Of a stretch of DNA of 64,000 nt, positions 16,936 to 25,452 are shown piece after piece. Origin of the DNA: Kingella potus (lineage in GTDB: Bacteria > Pseudomonadota > Gammaproteobacteria > Burkholderiales > Neisseriaceae); contig NZ_UGJJ01000002.1 of assembly GCF_900451175.1 (NCBI RefSeq), positions 372,001 to 436,000 on the forward strand, read 5' to 3'. Under the pieces are notes generated by a model, which saw only the letters and a program-made list of their open reading frames with translations, was not told where the DNA came from and did no database searches. Within the stretch, counting starts at the first letter, position 1; the number at the start of each line of letters is the position of its first letter. Made by a program: the position numbers and the translations under genes.

Positions 16936-17742
16936 TTAAAAATTGAACAGCACCAGGCTCAGCGCGATGACCGCCATGCCGGAAGTCAGACCGTATACGG
17001 TTTCGTGGCCGTCCGAATAGCGTTTGGCGGCAGGCAGCAGCTCGTCCAGCGCGAGAAAGACCATCACGCCCGCAATGATGCCGAACACCGCACCGAATAC
17101 GGGCGGGGACAGAAAAGGTTTCAAAAACACATAACCCAACACCGCGCCCAAAGGTTCGGCCAAACCGGAAACCAGGCAGGCAAGTACGGTTTTGCTGCGG
17201 CTGCGGGTGGCGAAATATACCGGCGCGGCGATGGAAATGCCTTCGGGAATATTGTGCACCGCAATTGCCAGCGCAAGCGGCAGGCCGACGGCGGGGTTTT
17301 CCAGCGTGGCGAAAAAGGTGGCCAGCCCTTCCGGAAAGTTGTGTGCGGTAATGGCGACGGCGGCCATAATGCCGACGCGGGCGGCGTGGCGGCGTTTGTT
17401 TTCCTGAAACGCGGGGTCGTGCGGGTCGAGCGTTTCATGCGGGTTGGGAATCATGCGGTCGATGAAGGCGATAAGGGCCAAGCCGGCGAGAAAGGCCAGA
17501 GTGGCGGCGGCAAAGCCGCGCTGCTGCCCGTAGGCCTGCGCGAAGGCTTCGGCGGATTTCGAGAAAATCTCGGTCAGCGACACATACACCATCGCCCCGC
17601 CGGCAAAGGCCAGGCCGAAAGAGAGTACGCGCGGATTGGGCGTTTTGGAAAAGACCACCATCGCGCTGCCGAACACGGTAAACAGCCCGGCGGCGGCGGT
17701 AATGGCAAAAGCGGTAAACAGATGGGGGAGGGCGGCGGTCAT
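16936..17742 (-). CDS. zupT: ZIP-family divalent metal transporter ZupT
   Basis: A 268-residue inner-membrane ZIP transporter with about eight hydrophobic helices. The two metal-site motifs are present: HNFPEG in helix IV and HNIPEG in helix V. A histidine-containing loop (NPHETLDPHDP) sits between helices III and IV. ZupT takes up zinc and also ferrous iron and other divalent metals. A strong Fur-box-like palindrome overlaps the promoter region 40-54 bases upstream, suggesting iron-responsive repression. Confidence 0.93.
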   Translation of the reverse strand: MTAALPHLFTAFAITAAAGLFTVFGSAMVVFSKTPNPRVLSFGLAFAGGAMVYVSLTEIFSKSAEAFAQAYGQQRGFAAATLAFLAGLALIAFIDRMIPNPHETLDPHDPAFQENKRRHAARVGIMAAVAITAHNFPEGLATFFATLENPAVGLPLALAIAVHNIPEGISIAAPVYFATRSRSKTVLACLVSGLAEPLGAVLGYVFLKPFLSPPVFGAVFGIIAGVMVFLALDELLPAAKRYSDGHETVYGLTSGMAVIALSLVLFNF

Positions 17743-17781
17743 GGCGGAATTCTTGTACGGAAAAGCGCATAGTATTATCTT

Positions 17782-17796
17782 TAATAATTATTATCA
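17782..17796 (-). promoter_or_regulatory. Fur-box-like operator upstream of zupT
   Basis: On the minus strand the site reads TGATAATAATTATTA, 14 of 15 positions matching the 7-1-7 Fur consensus TGATAATnATTATCA. It sits 40-54 bases before the zupT start, next to AGATAATAC, a possible -10. It does not resemble the TGTTAT-type Zur sites of Neisseria. Confidence 0.6.
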
Positions 17797-18489
17797 ACTA
17801 TCGCAGAGATAAGGAAACGGCTTATCCGGCAAGAGACACAGGCCGGGCGGAAGGCACTGTCCGAAATACGCTTTTTCAGACGGCCTGCATCATTCTGGCG
17901 GCTGCGGGATGCAGGCGGGCTGCGGCCTTTGCAAAACCGCCGAATGCGGATGCGGTTTGGGGAAAGGTAGCGCAGCGTGTAAAAACATATCCGGCAGGCT
18001 GCAATATGGAAATCCGTTCCAAACGGGGACAAAGGCTACGCTCTGCCGCTCCCGTTCCCATGCGGGCAGAACGTTTTGCCGGCCGCAGGAAAAAACCGCT
18101 GCGTCGGGCAGGCATGGCGGCGGTGTTTTGCATTTGCCAAACGCGGACAGGATGGCCGCAGCCGGCATCCCGTATGTTTTTTCAGAAGGACGAAATGCAG
18201 ATGCGGCGGGTACAGGCCGTCTGAAAACCGCTTTTCAGACGGCCTGTTTGTCCGTTTCCGCCCTCCTTAGGGCGGGTGCAGTCCAAGTGGGGTGCGTATC
18301 CGTTTTCCCGCCGCAGGGTGTGTCGCCCGGGCGGCGTATGCGTTTTGCGCCATACGGATGCAGAGGCCGTCTGAAATCCCAAGCCGCGCGTATGGCTGCG
18401 CCGCATACGCTACACGGGCCGTTGGCGCGAAAGCAAACAAGAGGCCGTCTGAAAATACGGTTTTCAGACGGCCTCTTGGCGGGGCTGGG
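17797..18489. repeat. Gene-free stretch with DUS copies and a degraded hairpin repeat
   Basis: It holds a single DUS near 17876, inverted DUS pairs at 18214-18245 and 18442-18474 (the latter suited to terminate the gene at 18490), and a degraded TAGGGTGTG-type repeat with a DUS inserted in it (about 18310-18420). The long open frames here have no recognisable protein features. Confidence 0.6.
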
Positions 18490-19224
18490 TCAGTATTGCT
18501 CGGTGATGAGGCCGTTTTCGTCCCATACGGTGCGGCTGACGAGTTCGTCGTCCTGATAGACGGATTCGGACTTTTTCGCGCCGTTGCTGTGCCATTCGAG
18601 CATGATGCCGCTGCGTTTTTTGTCTGCGAAGGCGAGTTCGGCGGTGAGGCGGCCTTTTTCGTCCCATGACACCATTTCGGCGGGTTCGTCGTTTTTCATG
18701 ACGACTTCGCTTTTGGGGCTGCCGTCGGGATACCATTGTTTCCATTTGCCGTTGGCTTTGTCGGCGTGGAATTCGATTTCGCTTTCTTTGCGGCCGTTGG
18801 GGTAGTAGCGCGCGCCCGTGCCTTCGGTCAGGCCGTTTTTGTAGGGCATGACGGCGGATTTGCCGCCGTTGTTGTACCAGTTGGTCCATTCGCCGTCGGG
18901 TTTGCCGTTTTGGTAGGGGGCGTGCATTTTTTTGCGGCCGTTGAGATGCCAGAGCACGAGGATGCCGTTGTCGAGCTTGGGGACGAACTGCCGGATTTGC
19001 GACAGGGGGGCGCGGTAGGGGTCGGAGTATTTGCGCCGCGACGGGTAGTAGAAGTCCTGCACTCTGGCATGGCTGCCTTCGGGGGTGTATTCGCGTATGT
19101 AGGCGTAGGCGGCAGGCTCTCCGGTGGGGCGGCCCTGTTGGTTGAAATAGATTTTCTGCGGGGCGGCCAGGGCGGCGGCGGTGCAGAGGGCGAGGAGGGC
19201 GGGGAGGAGGTGTTTTCGGTTCAT
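18490..19224 (-). CDS. Secreted MORN-variant (YwqK-like) repeat protein
   Basis: A 244-residue protein with a signal peptide (MNRKHLLPALLALCTAAALAA) followed by about seven MORN-variant repeats of the form W-x-x-NG-x-K-x-x-x-x-x-x-NG (WHLNGRKK, WYNNGGKS, YYPNGRKES, WYPDGSPKSE, WDEKGRLTAE, WHSNGAKKSE, WDENGLITEQ). Relatives are often annotated as YwqK-family antitoxins, but no toxin partner is visible. Its ATG overlaps the TGA of the aldehyde dehydrogenase gene (ATGA at 19224-19221), so the two are probably translationally coupled. Confidence 0.8.
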   Translation of the reverse strand: MNRKHLLPALLALCTAAALAAPQKIYFNQQGRPTGEPAAYAYIREYTPEGSHARVQDFYYPSRRKYSDPYRAPLSQIRQFVPKLDNGILVLWHLNGRKKMHAPYQNGKPDGEWTNWYNNGGKSAVMPYKNGLTEGTGARYYPNGRKESEIEFHADKANGKWKQWYPDGSPKSEVVMKNDEPAEMVSWDEKGRLTAELAFADKKRSGIMLEWHSNGAKKSESVYQDDELVSRTVWDENGLITEQY

Positions 19225-20570
19225 GGTTGGTTTTGCCGGTAGGTTTTGATGTTGGCGAATTCGTAAAGGCCGAACTCGGAGAGTTCGCGGCCGTAGCCGG
19301 AGTCTTTGATGCCGCCGAAGGGCAGGCGCAGGTCGCTGCTGGTGTGGCGGTTGACATATACCGCGCCGGTTTGCAGCAGGGCGGCGTAGTGTCGGGCGGC
19401 CCGTTCGTCGGCAGTGTAGATGCTGGCTCCGAGTCCGTAGGGGTTGTCGTTGGCGAGGGCGACGGCGTGCTGCGGGTCGCGGGCGCGCAGGATGGCGGCG
19501 GCGGGGCCGAAGAGTTCTTCGCGGTAGGCGCGGCAGCCGGGCGGGACGCGGTCGAGGACGGTGGCGGGGTAGAACGTGCCTTTCCCTTCGGGCAGGTAGC
19601 CGCCGCAGAGGAGGATTGCGCCGTGGGCGACGGCATCCTGCACCTGCATATGGAGTTTTTCGCGCAGGTCGGCGCGGTGCATGGGGGCGAGGGTGGTGGC
19701 GGGGTCGAAGGGGTCGCCGCTTTTGAGTTTGGCGCATTCGGCCAGAAAGAGGCGGATAAAGGGTTCGGCGGTTTCTCCGACCAGGATGATGCGTTTGGCG
19801 GCGTTGCACGATTGTCCGGCATCGCGGAAGCGGGAGTAGCAGGCATCGCGGGCGGCCTGTTGCAGATCGGCATCGGGCAGGACGATGAAGGGATTGCTTC
19901 CGCCGAGTTCCAAGACGCTTTTTTTCAGACGGCCTGCCGCTGCGGCGGCGAGTTTGCGGCCGGTGGCGGCGGAGCCGGTGAAGGCGAATGCGTCGGCGGC
20001 GGCGATGGCGTGTTCTACGTCGCCGTGGGCAAGCCAGGCGGGGATGAGGGGAAGGCTGTCGGACACGGTGTCGAACAGGGTCGCGCTGATGCGGGCGACG
20101 CTGGGGGCGGGTTTGACGGCGCAGGCGTTGCCGGCGCAAAGGGCGGGCACGGCGAAACGGAGTATCTGCCAGACGGGGTAGTTCCACGGCATCACGGCGA
20201 AAACGATGCCCAGCGGGGCGAAGTGGATTTCGCTGCGGGCGGCGGGGGTGGGGACGGTTTGGGGGGAGAGCAGGGCGGGTGCGGTGCGGGCGCAGTGGCG
20301 GACGAGTTCGACGGATTTGGCCAGCTCGGCTTCGCATTCGCGCAGGCAGCGGCCGACTTCTTCGCAAATCATGCGGGCGAGGCGGCCTTTGGCGGCTTCG
20401 AGGCGGCCGGCAAAGGCTTCGAGCAGGGCTGCGCGTTCGCCGGCATCCAATGCGGCGAAGGCGGCCTGCCTGACGCGCAGGCGATCCAAGGCCGTCTGAA
20501 ATTCCCGTATGGTTTGCGGCGGCCGCTCGTAGAGGGTGTCGCCGCTGAGGATGTGGGTGCTGCGGAACAA
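19221..20570 (-). CDS. NAD(P)-dependent aldehyde dehydrogenase (succinate-semialdehyde type)
   Basis: A roughly 449-residue aldehyde dehydrogenase. The catalytic cysteine is in the motif GQSCNAAKRI and the general-base glutamate in LELGGSNPF. MPWNYPVW and FTGSAATGRK form the cofactor site, and PFGGIKDSGYGRE is near the C-terminus. It belongs to the short SSADH-like group. No ATG fits: the best start is a TTG at 20570 giving FRSTHILSGDTLYERP; upstream in-frame sequence is DUS-derived. Two internal DUS copies encode FQTALD and GRLKKS. The stop overlaps the start of the MORN-repeat gene. Confidence 0.85.
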   Translation of the reverse strand: MFRSTHILSGDTLYERPPQTIREFQTALDRLRVRQAAFAALDAGERAALLEAFAGRLEAAKGRLARMICEEVGRCLRECEAELAKSVELVRHCARTAPALLSPQTVPTPAARSEIHFAPLGIVFAVMPWNYPVWQILRFAVPALCAGNACAVKPAPSVARISATLFDTVSDSLPLIPAWLAHGDVEHAIAAADAFAFTGSAATGRKLAAAAAGRLKKSVLELGGSNPFIVLPDADLQQAARDACYSRFRDAGQSCNAAKRIILVGETAEPFIRLFLAECAKLKSGDPFDPATTLAPMHRADLREKLHMQVQDAVAHGAILLCGGYLPEGKGTFYPATVLDRVPPGCRAYREELFGPAAAILRARDPQHAVALANDNPYGLGASIYTADERAARHYAALLQTGAVYVNRHTSSDLRLPFGGIKDSGYGRELSEFGLYEFANIKTYRQNQP

Positions 20571-20793
20571 GGGCGGGTTCTCCGTTTGGTCGGTGTGCTT
20601 GTGCGCGAATGGTTTGAAGCGGTTTTCAGACGGCCTCAACGGTTTCGGCGGTGTGCGGCTGCGTTTGTGTTTTCAGACGGCATCTGCGGCAGGCCGTCTG
20701 AAAAGGCGCGGCGGTCAGGCGCACGGGTTTGTCTTTCTTTTGTGTTTTCAGACGGCCTGTTGCCGGTCTGTGCGGCGCGTGCCGCTTTTGCTG

Positions 20794-21348
20794 CTATTTG
20801 CTTTTCCTGCCTTTGCCGCCCTGTTTGGCTTTTGCGGCTTTGATCTCTTGCCAGCCGCCGTTTTTCCAGCAGTAGTCTTCGTGGCCGTAGTCGCGGATGC
20901 TGATGCGGTGTTCGACGCGGATGCAGCCTTTGCGGATGACTTCGACGTTGCCGACAAAGGCAATGACTTTATCGGGGTTGTCGTAGGGCACTTCTTTAAA
21001 CTGCCGTGTGGCGGGGTTGAATAGGTAGAGTTCGTCGGCGGACAGGGTGTAGGCACCGACGATGCGTACGGCGATGTCGGGACGGCCGTCGCCGTTGTAG
21101 TCGCGGATTGCTACCAAGTCGCGGATTTTTTCTTTGAGGACGGGGAAATCGACGATGTCTTCGATGACTTGTACTTTGCCGGTTTCCCGATCGGTGATTT
21201 TCACCTGATAGCCGTTGTCGGAGAGGACTTGGGTTTCGACGGCGAAAGGGAAGCCGGCAGGGGTGGGGACGGAGTAGGTTGCAACGGGCGTGTCGGCAAA
21301 GGCGTTGGCGGCGGCAAAAATCAGGCAGGCGGCGGACAGGCGGCGCAT
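20794..21348 (-). CDS. Secreted FG-GAP-like protein with Lys-rich tail
   Basis: A 184-residue protein with a signal peptide (MRRLSAACLIFAAANAFA). The mature region has a calcium-loop-like motif DYNGDGRPDIAV of the FG-GAP/integrin type (near residue 95). This is followed by ADELYLFNPATRQFKEVPYD and a two-cysteine C-terminal segment, and a basic tail ending KGRKSK. Similar small periplasmic proteins occur in Gammaproteobacteria and Xanthomonas, but the function is unknown. It is flanked by several DUS copies (20622-20750) and faces away from cysT. Confidence 0.7.
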   Translation of the reverse strand: MRRLSAACLIFAAANAFADTPVATYSVPTPAGFPFAVETQVLSDNGYQVKITDRETGKVQVIEDIVDFPVLKEKIRDLVAIRDYNGDGRPDIAVRIVGAYTLSADELYLFNPATRQFKEVPYDNPDKVIAFVGNVEVIRKGCIRVEHRISIRDYGHEDYCWKNGGWQEIKAAKAKQGGKGRKSK

Positions 21349-21625
21349 GGGTTTTCCTTTCGGTTTGGCGGTTGGGCGGTTACTGCGGTGCCGGATCTGC
21401 GTTTTCAGACGGCCTCTGTACGGGCGGGCAGGGCGGCAGGAAAAAACGCGATGATACGCCCTTTGCCGCCCGGTATGAAAGGGCAGGTACGGACGGCGGA
21501 TTTTACGGGCGGATGCGCGGCGGGAATATAACCAATCTGTCTTACGATACAACCAGCCGTTCCTTTGTTTTTCAGACGGCCTCCGATAGAGTGGCGGCCT
21601 GTTTTTATCCTGCGGAAATCTGTTT

Positions 21626-22453
21626 ATGCGCCTGCTGAAAACCCCTACCGTGCTGCCCGGTTTCAATGTCAGCCTGGGCATAACCGTGCTGTGCCTGTCG
21701 CTGCTGGTGGTGCTGCCTTTCGCCATGATGGCGGCGGCATCGGCGCAGGCGGGTTTTGCCGCGTGGTGGGAAACGGTGTCCGAGCCGCGCGTGCTGGCGG
21801 CGGTGTGGCTGACGCTGAAAATGTCGTTTCTCGCCACGCTGGCCAATATCGTGTTCGGCACGCTGACGGCCTGGGTGCTGGTGCGCTACGAATTTCCCGG
21901 ACGCTCTTTGGCCAACGCGCTGGTCGATCTGCCTTTCGCCCTGCCGACGGCGGTTACCGGCATCGCGCTGGCCACGCTTTACGCGCCAAACGGCTGGCTG
22001 GGGCGGCTTTTGCCGTTTAAGGCGGCCTTTACGCCTGTCGGCATTTGGATTGCGCTGGTGTTCGTGAGCCTGCCTTTTGTGGTGCGGGCGGTGCAGCCTG
22101 TGCTGGAAGAGATGTCGGGCGAATATGAAGAGGCGGCCGCCACATTGGGCGCAAACCGCTTTACGGCTTTCCGCCGCGTGCTGCTGCCCGAAATGATGCC
22201 CGCACTCTTGACGGGCGCGGGCATGATGTTTGCACGGGCAACGGGCGAATACGGCTCGGTCATCTTCATTGCGGGCAATGTGCCCAAAGTGTCGGAAATC
22301 CTGCCGCTGATCATCATCGGCAAACTCGAACAATATGACGTGCAGGGTGCATCGGCGGTGGCTTTGTTTATGCTGCTGGTGTCGTTTGCCATACTCACGG
22401 CCTTAAACATCGGACAATGGGCATTGGGCCGCCGCGCGGGAGCAAAAGCATGA
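21626..22453 (+). CDS. cysT: Sulfate/thiosulfate ABC transporter permease CysT
   Basis: A 275-residue inner-membrane permease with about six helices. The coupling motif EEAAATLGANRFTAFRRVLLP (EAA loop) contacts the ATPase CysA. GEYGSVIFIAGN is typical of CysT. It is first in a tight cysT-cysW-cysA operon: its TGA overlaps the cysW ATG (ATGA at 22450). No periplasmic sulfate-binding protein gene is adjacent. Confidence 0.95.
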   Translation: MRLLKTPTVLPGFNVSLGITVLCLSLLVVLPFAMMAAASAQAGFAAWWETVSEPRVLAAVWLTLKMSFLATLANIVFGTLTAWVLVRYEFPGRSLANALVDLPFALPTAVTGIALATLYAPNGWLGRLLPFKAAFTPVGIWIALVFVSLPFVVRAVQPVLEEMSGEYEEAAATLGANRFTAFRRVLLPEMMPALLTGAGMMFARATGEYGSVIFIAGNVPKVSEILPLIIIGKLEQYDVQGASAVALFMLLVSFAILTALNIGQWALGRRAGAKA

Positions 22454-23301
22454 ACACCAATCCGAACATTACCGAACCGAAGTGGCTGCAGCGGCTGCTG
22501 ACCGCCGCCGCGCTGCTGTTTCTGGCCGTGATGCTGGTCGTCCCGCTGGCCGCCGTGTTTTACGAAGCCCTCAAAGGCGGATGGCGGCTCTATCTTGCCG
22601 CGCTGGCCGATCCCGAAGCATTGGGCGCGGTGAAACTCACCCTGCTCACGGCCGCCGTTGTCGTGCCCGTCAACGCCGTTTTGGGCATCGCAACGGCCTG
22701 GCTGCTCACCCGATTTGACTTTCGCGGCAAACAATTGCTCACCACCCTGCTCGATCTGCCTTTTTCCGTATCGCCCGTTGTGGCCGGCCTGATGTTTGTG
22801 CTGCTGTTTGGCGCGCACACCGCATTCGGCGGCTGGCTTGAAGCACAGGGCATACAGATTATCTTCGCCATACCCGGCATCATACTGGCCACCCTGTTTG
22901 TAACCTTTCCTTTTGTCGCCCGCGAGCTCATCCCCCTGATGCAGGCGCAGGGCGACAGCGAAGAGCAGGCCGCGCTGATTCTCGGCGCAAGCGGATGGCA
23001 GATGTTTTGGCGCATCACCCTGCCCAACATCAAATGGGCGCTGCTTTACGGCATCATCCTCACCAACGCCCGCGCCATGGGCGAATTCGGCGCGGTGAGC
23101 GTGGTTTCGGGGCACATACGCGGCGAAACCAACACCATACCGCTGCTGGTCGAAATCTTATACAACGAATACAACTTCACCGCCGCCTTCGCCCTGTCCA
23201 GCATCCTCGCGCTGCTGGCGCTGGCCACCCTCGCCGTGCAAAACCTCATCGCCAAAATCCAAGAACGCAGACTCGCGGCGGCGCAAAGGAGACAACCATG
23301 A
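22450..23301 (+). CDS. cysW: Sulfate/thiosulfate ABC transporter permease CysW
   Basis: A 283-residue second permease of the sulfate importer, with about six helices and the EAA loop EEQAALILGASGWQMFWRI. MGEFGAVSVVSGHIRGETNT is typical of CysW. ATGA overlaps link it to cysT upstream and cysA downstream (23298-23301), so the three proteins are translationally coupled. Confidence 0.95.
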   Translation: MNTNPNITEPKWLQRLLTAAALLFLAVMLVVPLAAVFYEALKGGWRLYLAALADPEALGAVKLTLLTAAVVVPVNAVLGIATAWLLTRFDFRGKQLLTTLLDLPFSVSPVVAGLMFVLLFGAHTAFGGWLEAQGIQIIFAIPGIILATLFVTFPFVARELIPLMQAQGDSEEQAALILGASGWQMFWRITLPNIKWALLYGIILTNARAMGEFGAVSVVSGHIRGETNTIPLLVEILYNEYNFTAAFALSSILALLALATLAVQNLIAKIQERRLAAAQRRQP

Positions 23302-24368
23302 GCATCACCATCGAAAACATCAGCAAACACTTCGGCACCTTCCACGCCCTGAAAAACCTCTCCCTCACCGCCCCCACAGGCAAACTCACTTCACTGCTGG
23401 GGCCCTCCGGCTGCGGCAAAACCACCCTGCTGCGCATCATTGCCGGGCTGGAAAACGCCGACAGCGGCCGCATCCTCTTCGACGGGCAGGACGTTACCGC
23501 CAAACGGGTACGCGAACGGCAAACCGGCTTCGTCTTCCAGCACTACGCCCTGTTCCGCCACATGAGCGTTGCCGACAACATCGCCTTCGGCCTGACCGTC
23601 AAACCAAAATCCGAACGCCCGTCCAAAGAGCAAATCCGCGCCAAAGTGCGTGAGCTGCTGGAACTCGTGCGCCTGCCCGCCCTGGCCGCCGCCTATCCGC
23701 ACCAGCTATCCGGCGGCCAACGCCAGCGCATCGCCCTGGCCCGCGCCCTGGCCGTAGAGCCGAAACTGCTGCTGCTGGACGAACCCTTCGGCGCGCTCGA
23801 TGCCAAAGTACGCAAAGAGCTGCGCAGCTGGCTGCGCGACATCCACCACGAGCTGGGCATTACCAGCATCCTCGTTACCCACGACCAAGAAGAAGCCCTC
23901 GAAGTGTCCGACCAAATCGTCGTCATGAACCACGGCCGCATCGAGCAGACCGGCAGCGCGGGCGACATCTACCTGCGTCCCGAAAACGCCTTCGTAACCG
24001 AATTTCTCGGCCACACCGACGCATTTGAAGGCCGCATAGAAAAAGGCGCGTGGCACTATGAAGGCTACACGCGCCCGCTCGACGCACAACGCCGCTGGCA
24101 GGAGCAGACCGCCACCGGCTACATCCGCCCGCACGAATGGCAGATCGACAACGAAAAGCCCATGCTGCGCGGCAGCGTCTCCTCCGTCCGCTATGCCGGC
24201 GCACTCGCCAGCCTCACCGTGCAAACCGAATCCGGCCGCCTCATCCGTGCCGACCTTCCTGCCGCCGAAGCCGCCGGACTCGGCCTGCACGCGGGGCAGA
24301 GCCTGTCTCTTTCCCCGCGCCAGGTATACGTTTTCGGCCAAAGCGAGCTCATCGACTTCGCCATTTGA
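23298..24368 (+). CDS. cysA: Sulfate/thiosulfate import ATP-binding protein CysA
   Basis: A 356-residue ABC ATPase. Walker A is GPSGCGKTT (35-43), the signature LSGGQRQR is near residue 138, and Walker B is LLLLDEPFGALDAKVR followed by the switch HDQEEA. The C-terminal ~110 residues form the TOBE-like regulatory domain of CysA. Last gene of the cys operon; convergent with bioB at a 31-base distance. Confidence 0.95.
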   Translation: MSITIENISKHFGTFHALKNLSLTAPTGKLTSLLGPSGCGKTTLLRIIAGLENADSGRILFDGQDVTAKRVRERQTGFVFQHYALFRHMSVADNIAFGLTVKPKSERPSKEQIRAKVRELLELVRLPALAAAYPHQLSGGQRQRIALARALAVEPKLLLLDEPFGALDAKVRKELRSWLRDIHHELGITSILVTHDQEEALEVSDQIVVMNHGRIEQTGSAGDIYLRPENAFVTEFLGHTDAFEGRIEKGAWHYEGYTRPLDAQRRWQEQTATGYIRPHEWQIDNEKPMLRGSVSSVRYAGALASLTVQTESGRLIRADLPAAEAAGLGLHAGQSLSLSPRQVYVFGQSELIDFAI

Positions 24369-24399
24369 ACGGCGCGGCCGCCGCATGGCCGCCAACCGG

Positions 24400-25452
24400 C
24401 TAATAATCGACGCGGATGGCCGCTTTTTTCTGCCCCGCGCCGTATTCCTGCGCCGCGTCGCAGCCCAAAGGATACAAATCGAGCTTGTCCATCAGCAGGC
24501 GGTCGCCGTCTTCGCCGGGGTTTTCCGTGGTCAGCAGCTTGTCGCCGTAGAAAATCGAATTTGCCCCCGCCATAAAACACATGGCCTGCATGGCTTCGGG
24601 CATACCGCTGCGGCCGGCCGACAGACGCACATAGCTTTGCGGCATCGTGATGCGCGCCACGGCGATGGTGCGCACAAATTCCGTCCAATCCAAATCCTCC
24701 GCATCGGCCAGCGGCGTGCCTTCCACTTTGACCAACTGGTTGATCGGCACGCTTTCGGGCTGCGGGTCGAGATTGGCGAGGCTGGCAATCAGACCCGCGC
24801 GTTCGGCGCGGGTTTCGTTCATGCCGACAATGCCGCCGCAGCACACTTTCAAGCCCGCGCCGCGTACCTTGCCCAAAGTGTCCATACGGTCTTCGTGGCG
24901 GCGGGTGTGGATAATGTCGTTGTAGCGTTCGGGGTCGGTATCGAGATTGTGGTTGTAATAGTCCAAACCGGCGTTTTTGAAATCTTCGGCCATGCCCTCT
25001 TCGAGCATACCGAAGGTGCCGCAGGTTTCCATGCCCAAGGCCTTGACCGCGCGGATGATCTCGGAAACGACGGCAACATCCTTGGGTTTGGGGCCGCGCC
25101 AGGCCGCGCCCATGCAGAAGCGGCTTGCGCCGCGCGATTTGGCGATGCGGGCTTTGGCCACGATTTCGTCCACATCCATCATCTGCTCTTTGCCCAGATT
25201 GGTGTTGTGGTGCGCCGACTGGGGGCAGTAGGCGCAGTCTTCGGGGCAGCCGCCGGTTTTGATGGACATTAAAGTGGAAAGCTGGATTTCGCGCGGATTG
25301 AAATACTGCCGGTGGGTTTCGGCGGCTTGGAACACGAGCTCGAGAAAAGGCAGGGAAAACAGGGCTTCGACATCGCATTTTTTCCAATAACGCGCGGTCG
25401 GATGCGGCTTGGGCTCGGTTTTGCGGCGCAAGGCAACGGGGGAGACGGTCAT
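24400..25452 (-). CDS. bioB: Biotin synthase
   Basis: A 350-residue radical-SAM enzyme that inserts sulfur into dethiobiotin. The radical cluster motif C-x3-C-x2-C is C69, C73, C76 (GGCPEDCAYC). Further family segments are MGAAWRGPKPKD, YYNHNLDTDPERY, VCCGGIVGMNE and FMAGANSIFYGDKLLTT. The ATG at 25450-25452 is used. No other biotin genes are adjacent. Confidence 0.95.
   Translation of the reverse strand: MTVSPVALRRKTEPKPHPTARYWKKCDVEALFSLPFLELVFQAAETHRQYFNPREIQLSTLMSIKTGGCPEDCAYCPQSAHHNTNLGKEQMMDVDEIVAKARIAKSRGASRFCMGAAWRGPKPKDVAVVSEIIRAVKALGMETCGTFGMLEEGMAEDFKNAGLDYYNHNLDTDPERYNDIIHTRRHEDRMDTLGKVRGAGLKVCCGGIVGMNETRAERAGLIASLANLDPQPESVPINQLVKVEGTPLADAEDLDWTEFVRTIAVARITMPQSYVRLSAGRSGMPEAMQAMCFMAGANSIFYGDKLLTTENPGEDGDRLLMDKLDLYPLGCDAAQEYGAGQKKAAIRVDY

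Noticed and set aside
18490..20367. A 625-residue frame fused to the MORN-repeat gene
   Set aside because: The upstream part is an Arg/Pro-rich shadow of the aldehyde dehydrogenase; the real gene starts at the signal peptide at 19224.
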